From the NCBI GenBank assembly GCA_900552295.1, contig URZB01000072.1:1-7442 (forward strand): a DNA stretch of 7,442 nt, given 5' to 3'. Below the pieces are notes generated by a model. The model was not told the DNA's origin. It saw only the letters and a list, made by a program, of their open reading frames with translations, and made no database searches. Every line of letters starts with the position of its first letter. Position 1 is the first letter of the stretch. Positions 1-6,044 of this stretch are shown in pieces. A program made the translations under genes and the position numbers. This DNA comes from an uncultured Collinsella sp. (GTDB lineage: Bacteria > Actinomycetota > Coriobacteriia > Coriobacteriales > Coriobacteriaceae).

Positions 1-384
1 CCCCGCCACACCCGGCAGCACATCGCGGGCCATGCGTGCGAGCATGCGCACCGTGCCCTGGCTACGCGAAAGCGGCTGCAGGTCGGCATCGTCGCGGCGG
101 GCAATCATATCCGAAAACAGCATCTGACGTTGCAGGTTGTCGACGAAACCGCGCCCGTCGCCCAAAAGCTCCCAAAGCGAGCGAAGCCACGATGCGGGTG
201 TCTTGTAGTCGATACCCAGCGAAATGCCGGCTTCCGCCGCATCATGACGGCACAGATCGAGCTCGGCAAACGTTGGTGCCAGCAACACGGCACGCCCGTG
301 ACGGGCAATAAGGTCGGCAAGCAGCGCCGACTCGGCATCGCTCAAATCCGTGCCGGCATTGGTGGTATAGATTCGAACAGGCAT
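1..384 (-). CDS. 5' end of a probable AddB-like PD-(D/E)XK nuclease/helicase subunit (runs off left edge)
   Basis: This minus-strand reading frame starts with ATG at 384-382 and stays open for 128 codons to the first base of the window, so only the N-terminus is present. A GGAGG (388-392 on the plus strand) lies 3 bases from the ATG, close but usable. The visible protein begins MPVRIYTTNAGTDLSDAE and continues with a strand-like RAVLLAPTFAELD, then TPASWLRSLWELLGDGRGFV and an RQMLFSDMIARR helix. This resembles the start of AddB/RexB-type proteins, whose N-terminus is a degenerate helicase domain in which an 'LL.PT/PE' strand is followed by a conserved Trp/Leu helix. AddB works with AddA in double-strand break end resection. 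The nuclease motifs would lie off the window, so the assignment rests on pattern recognition of the N-terminus only. The gene follows yerC on the same strand but is separated from it by a terminator. Confidence 0.6.
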   Translation of the reverse strand, partial: MPVRIYTTNAGTDLSDAESALLADLIARHGRAVLLAPTFAELDLCRHDAAEAGISLGIDYKTPASWLRSLWELLGDGRGFVDNLQRQMLFSDMIARRDDADLQPLSRSQGTVRMLARMARDVLPGVAG

Positions 385-514
385 GGTCCTCCGCTCAAAC
401 CGTTCGCAATAATCAATGCATCCATCCTACCCGCCCAAGCGGACACATTGCCACCGCAGTTCCATCTTTTGGTACAAAGCAACCTGAACCCAACGCACCA
501 GCCGATTGCAGGCA

Positions 515-542
515 TATAAAAACCGCCCCCGGAGGGACGGTT
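515..542 (-). terminator. Intrinsic terminator after yerC-like gene
   Basis: Read on the minus strand, a 9-bp stem (542-534 with 529-521, one G-U wobble) closes a 4-base loop and runs straight into a T run (522-516 on the plus strand is a run of A broken by one T). It lies 26 bases past the stop of the YerC-like gene and separates it from the downstream nuclease gene. Confidence 0.85.
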
Positions 543-568
543 CTTCGTAATTCAATGTTGTCGCTGGC

Positions 569-868
569 CTACTCGCCATCCTCCAACTTAATGAGGATCT
601 TGCGGTAGCCACCGTACTCGCCGTTCAGCGCCTTTGAAACGCGGCTCACCGTGGTGGACGAAGCGCCGGTACGGGCCTGAACCTCAACATAAGGCTCGCC
701 CTCGTCCAAATAGCGCGCAACCTGCAAACGCTGAGAAAGGTCGCAAATCTCGCGCGGCGTGCAGATATCGGTCAAAAACGCTTGGATATCCTTCTCGTCG
801 TCCAAAAGGCTAAATGCGTGGACCAGCTGCTTGACATCAGGCTTGTCAAACATGTTCTCGATATTCAT
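569..868 (-). CDS. yerC: YerC/YecD family TrpR-related DNA-binding protein
   Basis: This 99-residue protein has the usual length of the YerC/YecD family, small all-helical relatives of the tryptophan repressor TrpR that are widespread in Gram-positives. The family hallmarks are visible: an N-terminal helix pair, the TPREICDLSQRLQVARYL segment (residues 37-54), and a helix-turn-helix at about 60-82 with TGASSTTVSRVSKALN as the recognition part. It has no ligand-binding region that would show it senses tryptophan, and its target genes are not known to me. The ATG at 868-866 follows a GGCGGTGAT stretch that can act as ribosome binding site. A second in-frame ATG five codons later is a weaker alternative. 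It is a single-gene unit with its own candidate promoter about 105 bases upstream and its own terminator. Family call is firm; biological role is open. Confidence 0.9.
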   Translation of the reverse strand: MNIENMFDKPDVKQLVHAFSLLDDEKDIQAFLTDICTPREICDLSQRLQVARYLDEGEPYVEVQARTGASSTTVSRVSKALNGEYGGYRKILIKLEDGE

Positions 869-973
869 CGATCACCGCCAAACCCGCCAAAAGGCATCGA
901 AGTTGATACTGACATCGGGCATCGTTCACCCGTTCTATGCAATAGGGCAACGCCTGTGGCTTTTGCCCGTAGC

Positions 974-1004
974 AGTGTAGCACACCACCAAACTAAAGCG
1001 ACAA
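974..1004 (-). promoter_or_regulatory. Candidate promoter of the YerC-like gene
   Basis: On the minus strand, TTGTCG (1004-999) and TACACT (979-974) are 19 bases apart. The -10 is preceded by TGC, making an extended -10 (TGnTACACT) that can compensate for the long spacer. Transcription would start about 100 bases upstream of the start codon. Inferred by eye only. Confidence 0.35.
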
Positions 1005-1081
1005 GACTCTCTGCCAGCGGCGCGTTTTTCAGGACGAACGCCGTTTAGAAACCATATGCGCACGTAAGCTCCACGAATATT

Positions 1082-1090
1082 TGAGACAAT
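1082..1090 (+). promoter_or_regulatory. Candidate extended -10 for the holin-like gene
   Basis: TGAGACAAT (TG at 1082-1083, GACAAT at 1085-1090) is an extended -10-like element about 100 bases upstream of the start codon. No good -35 is visible 16-18 bases upstream. It resembles the extended -10 in front of mnmA. Confidence 0.25.
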
Positions 1091-1192
1091 GGGCGCCCAA
1101 ACACCGCGGCGCGCCCGCGCAACCATCCAGGTCGCCGCCGTAAGCCGCTTCACGCGACGCCAGCAATCCCGGCGCAAGAAAGGATTCACGCC

Positions 1193-1558
1193 ATGCGCTT
1201 TATGCTTAACTGGCTCTTCACCTCGATCGCCATCGCGATCGCCACGTTCCTCGTCCCCGGTATCCAACCCTTCGGCTTTGCCGAGGCTTGGGTCTGCTTT
1301 GCCTTCGTGGGACTGTTCCTCAACATCGTCGACTCGCTCGTCAAGCCGTTCCTGACGGTCATCTCGCTGCCGCTCACTATTATCACGCTTGGTATTTTTC
1401 AGCTCGTAGTCAACAGCTTTATGCTCGAGCTGGCCAGCTACCTGTCGGTCAATCTGCTGGGCGCGGGTATCTCCATTGCCGGCTTTGGATCGGCCTTTAT
1501 GGGCAGCATCCTGGTATCCATCATGCGCAGCATTCTCGACAGCATCGCCGAGGACTAA
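1193..1558 (+). CDS. Phage holin superfamily IV (YvlD-like) small integral membrane protein
   Basis: This 121-residue, very hydrophobic protein has four predicted membrane segments at about residues 5-24, 32-49, 53-78 and 88-115. The central motif N-I-V-D-S-L-V-K-P-F-L (44-54), followed by the hydrophobic SLPLTIITLGIF (58-69), is the signature of the family annotated as mycobacterial 4-TMS phage holin, superfamily IV, which includes Bacillus YvlD. Most members are chromosomal, lie outside prophages and have no demonstrated lysis role. Links to envelope stress have been proposed for the YvlD operon. No phage genes are seen here, so I would not call it a working holin. The start is supported by AAAGGA 8 bases upstream of the ATG. 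It stands alone between divergent yerC and convergent rrf2 and ends with an intrinsic terminator. The charged tail DSIAED suggests a short soluble C-terminus. Confidence 0.88.
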   Translation: MRFMLNWLFTSIAIAIATFLVPGIQPFGFAEAWVCFAFVGLFLNIVDSLVKPFLTVISLPLTIITLGIFQLVVNSFMLELASYLSVNLLGAGISIAGFGSAFMGSILVSIMRSILDSIAED

Positions 1559-1598
1559 AACGGCCATTCCGACCGTGTCCGTCTCAACAGCCCAAAAC

Positions 1599-1639
1599 GA
1601 AGGCCGCCCATCGCAAAAATGGACGGCCTTCTTATTTTT
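1599..1639 (+). terminator. Intrinsic terminator after the holin-like gene, possibly bidirectional
   Basis: GAAGGCCG (1599-1606) pairs with CGGCCTTC (1624-1631). After one C/A mismatch, CCAT pairs with ATGG, closing a 7-base loop at 1612-1618. The T-rich run TTATTTTT follows. On the minus strand the same hairpin is followed by a shorter, broken T run, so it may also stop transcripts from the convergent rrf2 gene, whose stop codon is about 60 bases away. Confidence 0.85.
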
Positions 1640-1699
1640 CAAGTCTCAAAGGGCGAGAGAATCTACCATTTCCACCCCGTCCCCAAATGCAGGTGTGGG

Positions 1700-2128
1700 T
1701 TAGATGACGTAGTCGTAGCCATGGTTGGGAGCGACTAGTTGATCGAGCGTCACACCGTCGAGGTAGTCGTTGATGAGCTTGTCCAGGTTCTTCCACACGT
1801 CGAGCGTGGGGCACTCGTCCGAACGCGAACAGCCCTTGCAGTCGCCGTCCAGGCATGCGACCGGCGCCAAGCTGCCCTCGGTCAGGCGCAGGATCTCGCC
1901 CACCGTATACTGCTCGGGCGGGCGCGTAAGCACGTAGCCGCCGCCCTTGCCGCGCATGCCCGAGAGCATGTTGGCGCGCACGAGCGTAGCCAAGATGTTC
2001 TCGAGATATTTCTCGGAAATCCCCTGTCGCGCCGCGATCTCTTTGAGCGGGATGCGACCGGCTGCCTGGTGCTCGGCCAGATCGACCATAACGCGCAGGG
2101 CATATCTGCCCTTAGTAGAAACCAACAT
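1700..2128 (-). CDS. Rrf2 family transcriptional regulator (CymR/IscR-like) with four clustered cysteines
   Basis: This 142-residue protein shows the complete Rrf2 plan. It opens with STKGRYALRVMVDLAEH (4-20), then a winged helix-turn-helix with IPLKEIAARQGISEKYLENIL (26-46) and the wing RGKGGGYVLTRP (59-70), then the dimerization helix starting TVGEILRLTEG. Rrf2 proteins are cytoplasmic dimeric repressors/activators. They include CymR (cysteine metabolism), IscR and NsrR (Fe-S sensing) and RsrR. Four cysteines, C92, C97, C100 and C106, lie where IscR carries its three cluster ligands (C92, C98, C104), so an Fe-S cluster or thiol sensing is possible but unproven. The gene is divergent from cysK with 253 bases between them, which makes regulation of cysK and autoregulation the obvious inference. 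Start: ATG with an upstream AAAGG about 11 bases away, a somewhat long spacing. Confidence 0.92.
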   Translation of the reverse strand: MLVSTKGRYALRVMVDLAEHQAAGRIPLKEIAARQGISEKYLENILATLVRANMLSGMRGKGGGYVLTRPPEQYTVGEILRLTEGSLAPVACLDGDCKGCSRSDECPTLDVWKNLDKLINDYLDGVTLDQLVAPNHGYDYVI

Positions 2129-2164
2129 ATATAGTGCTGCCTTTCGGTCATTTAGTCCGTAGAA

Positions 2165-2192
2165 ATTCTAGCCGAAAAATTGGTTTTGAAAA
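2165..2192 (-). promoter_or_regulatory. Candidate promoter of the Rrf2 gene with overlapping dyads
   Basis: On the minus strand, TTTTCA (2192-2187) and TAGAAT (2170-2165) are 16 bases apart, and the start site would be about 30 bases before the ATG. An imperfect dyad (GGTnTT ... AAnACC, 2182-2196) covers the -35. A perfect 6-base inverted repeat, TTTCGG at 2142-2147 and CCGAAA at 2172-2177, brackets the -10. Such dyads are where an autorepressor could bind; this is inference. Confidence 0.4.
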
Positions 2193-2245
2193 TACCCGTT
2201 CCGGTCAAGATGGTTAATCGACTCGTAATAATCTTCTATTTCCTA

Positions 2246-2274
2246 TTGCGTTACTAGGCTTTACTGTCTACTAT
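2246..2274 (+). promoter_or_regulatory. Candidate promoter of cysK
   Basis: TTGCGT (2246-2251) and TACTAT (2269-2274) are 17 bases apart. Transcription from here would give a 5' leader of roughly 100 bases before the cysK ATG. Three of six -35 bases and four of six -10 bases match consensus, so the call is moderate at best. Confidence 0.4.
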
Positions 2275-2283
2275 GCTTGCCAA

Positions 2284-2349
2284 CAGCAAAACGAACAACC
2301 CATAAGGTTTGTGGGTTTCGCTGCTATACACACCGTAAAACCACACGGT
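2284..2349 (+). promoter_or_regulatory. Structured 5' leader of cysK: two successive hairpins
   Basis: The first hairpin has a perfect 6-bp stem, AACCCA (2297-2302) with TGGGTT (2312-2317), extendable outward by CGA/TCG and CAG/CTG with bulges. The second is ACCGT (2332-2336) with ACGGT (2345-2349), 8-base loop. Neither is followed by a T run. The ribosome binding site GGAGG (2371-2375) lies 6 bases before the ATG and outside both stems. I recognise no known riboswitch or T-box core here. Confidence 0.35.
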
Positions 2350-2381
2350 ATCCAGTCATTTGAACACTTTGGAGGTTCACC

Positions 2382-3320
<939 letters not shown>

Positions 3321-3338
3321 GGCCTGTCGCCCATAGGT

Positions 3339-3385
3339 TGAGCCCAGGACGAACCGGTCTCCTCTCTTCTGGCAGCCTGGGCTCA
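3339..3385 (+). repeat. Long perfect inverted repeat 18 bases after cysK
   Basis: TGAGCCCAGG (3339-3348) and CCTGGGCTCA (3376-3385) form a perfect 10-bp stem around a 27-base interior, in which CCGG and CTGG can pair further (one G-U). No T run follows, so it is not a classical intrinsic terminator. It may protect the cysK mRNA 3' end or be part of the mnmA control region. Confidence 0.6.
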
Positions 3386-3393
3386 TCCCAACA

Positions 3394-3413
3394 GGGCGTC
3401 CCACATGACGCCC
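3394..3413 (+). repeat. Perfect 7-bp dyad covering the -35 region of the mnmA promoter
   Basis: GGGCGTC (3394-3400) and GACGCCC (3407-3413) are separated by 6 bases. Measured from the TACAAT -10, a -35 hexamer with a 17-base spacer would fall at 3399-3404, in the centre of this dyad. It could be an operator, or an RNA hairpin in a cysK read-through transcript. Confidence 0.5.
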
Positions 3414-3418
3414 GAACT

Positions 3419-3427
3419 TGCTACAAT
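3419..3427 (+). promoter_or_regulatory. Extended -10 promoter of mnmA
   Basis: TGCTACAAT (TG at 3419-3420, TACAAT at 3422-3427) is a near-consensus extended -10. No recognisable -35 is found at the usual distance. The start of transcription would be near 3433-3435, that is at the first bases of the terminator-like hairpin that follows. Confidence 0.5.
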
Positions 3428-3431
3428 GTCT

Positions 3432-3470
3432 GCGGCGCGGAACCAGCCTCCCGCGCCGCTTTTCTTTTTT
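3432..3470 (+). terminator. Strong intrinsic terminator / possible attenuator directly upstream of mnmA
   Basis: A perfect 9-bp GC stem, GCGGCGCGG (3432-3440) with CCGCGCCGC (3451-3459), closes a 10-base loop and is followed by an eleven-base run of T broken by one C (3460-3470). It can end transcripts coming from cysK. Because it lies between the probable mnmA promoter and the mnmA ribosome binding site, it may also cap or attenuate the mnmA transcript itself. Confidence 0.88.
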
Positions 3471-3499
3471 GGCCACATGCCACCAAGGAGAACCTCCCC

Positions 3500-4600
3500 A
3501 TGCACAACAAGCGCGTGCTCGTCGCCATGAGCGGCGGCGTCGATTCCAGTGTGACCGCGTACCTGCTCAAGCGCCAGGGCTACGAATGCGTCGGCGCCAC
3601 CATGCGCCTCACCTGCCCCGCGCCCGATCCCGTCACGGGCATGAGTAAGGTCGACCGCGACATCGCCGATGCAAAGGCTGTCGCCGAGCGCCTGGGGATA
3701 CCCCACCATGTGCTCGACCTGCAGCAGACCTTCGACCGCAATGTTATCGAGCGCTTCGCGACCGCCTACCAGGAGGGACTGACGCCCAATCCGTGCATCA
3801 TCTGCAACCGACATATTAAGTTTGGCGCGCTGCTCGATGCGGCACTCGATATGGGCTGCGACTACATCGCCACAGGTCACTACGCCAAAACGAGCCAGGC
3901 GTCCGACGGCACCTGGCAGCTGCATCGCGGCGAAGACCCCAAAAAGGACCAGAGCTACTTTTTGTATTCGCTCACGCAGGAGCGGCTGTCGCGCACAATC
4001 TTTCCGCTGGCCGGGCTGGACAAAGAGCGCGACGTGCGCCGCATTGCCGCCGAGCAGGGCTTCATCAACGCCAAAAAGGCCGAGAGCGAGGATATCTGCT
4101 TTATTCCAGACGGCGACTACGCGGGCTATATCGAGCGCCGCTGCGGACATCCCGCTGCACCGGGCGACATTGTGTGGCGCGACGGCAGCATGGTCGGGCG
4201 CCACAACGGTGCGCTGCGCTACACCATCGGTCAGCGCAAAGGCCTGGGCGTCGCGATGGCGCATCCCGTGTACGTAACGGGCGTCGACACCGCCAACAAC
4301 ACCGTGCATCTGGGCGAGGCCGAGGACCTAACGGCCACAGCACTCACGGCCGACGACTGGATCTGGAGCGCCCCTGCCGACCGCATGGAGGCAGAACTCG
4401 ATGCCGGCGGCATTCGCGTGGGCGCCAAGTACCGCTACCGTCAGAAAGACCAGGCAGCAACCCTTACGCGCGGCGAAGACGGGCAAATGCTGCTAACTTT
4501 TGACGAGCCGCAGCGCGCCATCGCCCCCGGCCAGGCTGTCGTCGTCTACCGCGGCGACGTCGTCCTCGGCGGCGGCACCGTTACGGCAGCCATCAGGTAG
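3500..4600 (+). CDS. mnmA: tRNA-specific 2-thiouridylase MnmA
   Basis: MnmA (TrmU) activates uridine-34 of Lys, Glu and Gln tRNAs with ATP and replaces its 2-oxygen with sulfur relayed from a cysteine desulfurase. The 366-residue protein has the normal family length. Visible motifs: the ATP-pyrophosphatase PP-loop SGGVDSS (11-17), NPCIICNRHIKF (97-108) with catalytic C99, ATGHYA (124-129), KDQSYFL (149-155), and SEDICF (196-201) with the second catalytic cysteine C200, followed by the C-terminal beta-barrel domain (VGRHNGALRYTIGQRKGLG). The frame is open further upstream, but AGGAG 9 bases before the ATG and the start of homology at MHNKRVLVAMSGG fix the start. No IscS-type desulfurase is adjacent, so the sulfur donor must be encoded elsewhere. 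It ends 8 bases from the convergent kinase gene, with no terminator visible between them. Confidence 0.96.
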   Translation: MHNKRVLVAMSGGVDSSVTAYLLKRQGYECVGATMRLTCPAPDPVTGMSKVDRDIADAKAVAERLGIPHHVLDLQQTFDRNVIERFATAYQEGLTPNPCIICNRHIKFGALLDAALDMGCDYIATGHYAKTSQASDGTWQLHRGEDPKKDQSYFLYSLTQERLSRTIFPLAGLDKERDVRRIAAEQGFINAKKAESEDICFIPDGDYAGYIERRCGHPAAPGDIVWRDGSMVGRHNGALRYTIGQRKGLGVAMAHPVYVTGVDTANNTVHLGEAEDLTATALTADDWIWSAPADRMEAELDAGGIRVGAKYRYRQKDQAATLTRGEDGQMLLTFDEPQRAIAPGQAVVVYRGDVVLGGGTVTAAIR

Positions 4601-4608
4601 CCGCGGGA

Positions 4609-5982
4609 TTATCGCCGCACGTGTCGAAGCACTCCAACAGCAGCATTCACCTCGATAACGCGACGCCCGAGGCCGCGGCAAATGGCCTCGAGTCGACCCT
4701 CCGCCGTCGCCCATTCGCTCTGCGAAAGAATCTCGATCGCCTCATCAACAAATCCGTTGAGTCGTGTTGAATCGAACCAATCGAGCGAGTCCGCAAGCGC
4801 CAGCTGGACGGAAGGGTCGGGCCCAAACGGCTTAGCGGAAAACCCAAACTCCCCAGCTGCGAGCACGGCAGTTGATACGTTGTACCACAGGCAGTTGCCG
4901 CTATCGAACAGCGGAGCAGGTTTTATCTCCAGGGTGTCGACATTGCGGATAATGCCGAAGTTTCGCCAATGGCGGTCGCTGTTGGCCAAAAGGGCATCGC
5001 AGATAATCATCTGCGACATAGACCTTCTCACAGCGGCCTCATCGACACCATGCTTACCAAGGAAGCGACAGTATCGGTCGTACGTCGAGCTTCCTCGCTG
5101 GCCGCCAAGGGCGTTCTTAACGTAAACAGCCGGAACATATTCCTCGCGGCCATCAAGAAAGTCGTCGCACAGACACACAGGGCCATCGAACATCCGCTCA
5201 ACCGTATAAGGAACAAACTCGCCCTCCGACAGCAAGCGACGATGTAGAGCCGTTGCAACCGCCTCGTTAAAGGGACGTTGATCGTCCATCCCGCACCCTT
5301 TAGCCAAAACGCGAATGTCGTTTCGAATCATCCACGATTTAGGGAGCTCGCCCTCGGACGTGTTATCCGGATTTTTAAGACCGATGCCTTCCAGCCAACC
5401 CGAACGCTCTTCGGGCGCCGATCGCTCAAATTCGTTCTCAAAATAATTGATGTTTTGCCATTTGAGTTCGGCGCAATCGGCCGGCCGCAGCCAATAACAA
5501 TCCGAAAGCGAGAGGCCCAGGCACCGAACCGGAGCCTCAATGCCGCTGACAATCCCCAGCTCGCGGTAGCGCGAGATAAGCCCAGGGCGAACATCGGGTA
5601 CCGACCGATGCCCCCACCACGCGTTGAGCTCCCGCTTATTCACCGTTGGAGAAGAGCTCGAGCATGTGCCAAACGGCATTCGTTGCGTATCGAGAACCTC
5701 GGCGATTTCGAAGGAAAACTCGCGCGTCGGATCAAACGAAACACGTGCAACCTCGTAATCGGCGGACATCAGCGTAAACTTGCGCCCCACATCGGCCGCA
5801 GGACGGCGTCCACGTTTGCGGACCTTTTGATAAGCGACCGCAGAATCATACTCAACCATCTTCCGTCCGCCCACAATATCGCACGCGAGCGTTCCCGATG
5901 CGGCAAGTTGAGATATGCGGGCTTTCGTAACGCCCAACAGGCGGGCAGCATCACCCATAGACAAGTACTCAGATGTATCCAT
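4609..5982 (-). CDS. HTH-HipA-like kinase fusion protein
   Basis: A 457-residue protein of unknown function. Residues 7-51 (LSMGDAARLLGVTKARISQL, then a wing) form an excisionase/MerR-type helix-turn-helix, followed by a basic linker RKRGRRP. Residues 75-205 match no domain I can name, though LSLSDCYWL and NINYFENEF look like family-conserved blocks. The C-terminal half resembles HipA/CtkA-like kinases: a candidate ATP lysine K228 (VLAKG), E240 in the following helix, the catalytic loop NSDRHWRNFG with D336 and N341, and PLFDSG with metal-binding D360. The classic HipA N-terminal subdomain is not recognisable, and there is no separate hipB-like gene. Start chosen at 5982 because GAGGTGAT sits 7 bases upstream; GTG 5994 and ATG 5991 overlap that site. 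The gene is AT-richer than its neighbours (roughly 47-52% GC in three 60-base samples, against 58-68% in samples of cysK, mnmA and the peptidase gene), suggesting acquisition. Kinase fold is likely; toxin role is speculation. Confidence 0.75.
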   Translation of the reverse strand: MDTSEYLSMGDAARLLGVTKARISQLAASGTLACDIVGGRKMVEYDSAVAYQKVRKRGRRPAADVGRKFTLMSADYEVARVSFDPTREFSFEIAEVLDTQRMPFGTCSSSSPTVNKRELNAWWGHRSVPDVRPGLISRYRELGIVSGIEAPVRCLGLSLSDCYWLRPADCAELKWQNINYFENEFERSAPEERSGWLEGIGLKNPDNTSEGELPKSWMIRNDIRVLAKGCGMDDQRPFNEAVATALHRRLLSEGEFVPYTVERMFDGPVCLCDDFLDGREEYVPAVYVKNALGGQRGSSTYDRYCRFLGKHGVDEAAVRRSMSQMIICDALLANSDRHWRNFGIIRNVDTLEIKPAPLFDSGNCLWYNVSTAVLAAGEFGFSAKPFGPDPSVQLALADSLDWFDSTRLNGFVDEAIEILSQSEWATAEGRLEAICRGLGRRVIEVNAAVGVLRHVRR

Positions 5983-5989
5983 ACGCCGC

Positions 5990-5997
5990 ATCACCTC
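5990..5997 (-). promoter_or_regulatory. Ribosome binding site that decides the kinase start
   Basis: Read on the minus strand, GAGGTGAT is an extended match to the anti-Shine-Dalgarno sequence, 7 bases from the ATG at 5982-5980. The earlier possible starts (GTG at 5994, ATG at 5991) lie inside this site and are therefore unlikely. Confidence 0.7.
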
Positions 5998-6038
5998 GTT
6001 AAGTATTCCAAACGTAAAGTTAATTAGTTACATACAGC

Positions 6039-6044
6039 ATAATA
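6039..6044 (-). promoter_or_regulatory. Possible -10 element of the kinase gene
   Basis: TATTAT on the minus strand, in the AT-rich stretch between the peptidase terminator and the kinase start. No convincing -35 precedes it; the T run of the terminator lies there instead. Low confidence. Confidence 0.25.

Larger units (their letters stand above)
869..1192. other. 324-base divergent intergenic region
   Basis: No convincing gene lies between the YerC-like gene (minus) and the holin-like gene (plus). It should hold divergent promoters; I can point to one candidate for each direction, listed separately. There is also a weak imperfect inverted repeat at 1018-1043 (CGGCG near one end, CGCCG at the other, with a 2-base bulge) followed by TTTAGAA. 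It is too poor to call a terminator. The open frames crossing this stretch are extensions of shadow frames. Confidence 0.5.

Noticed and set aside
36..519. Plus-strand open frames at the left end (36-311 and 130-519)
   Set aside because: The minus strand carries a continuous 128-codon frame with a ribosome binding site and helicase-like N-terminal features; the plus frames are arginine-rich shadows, and one runs across the intergenic gap and into the yerC terminator region.
1193..1558. Prophage remnant suggested by the holin family name
   Set aside because: The family is mostly chromosomal and no other phage gene, attachment site or integrase is present.
2275..2381. T-box or SAM riboswitch controlling cysK
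   Set aside because: No T-box sequence (such as the GGGTGG core) and no terminator/antiterminator pair were found, and nothing matched a SAM riboswitch core that I know.
5278..6027. 249-codon plus-strand open frame inside the kinase gene
   Set aside because: Antisense to the kinase; the opposite strand shows HTH and kinase motifs and a strong ribosome binding site. No recognisable family on the plus strand.
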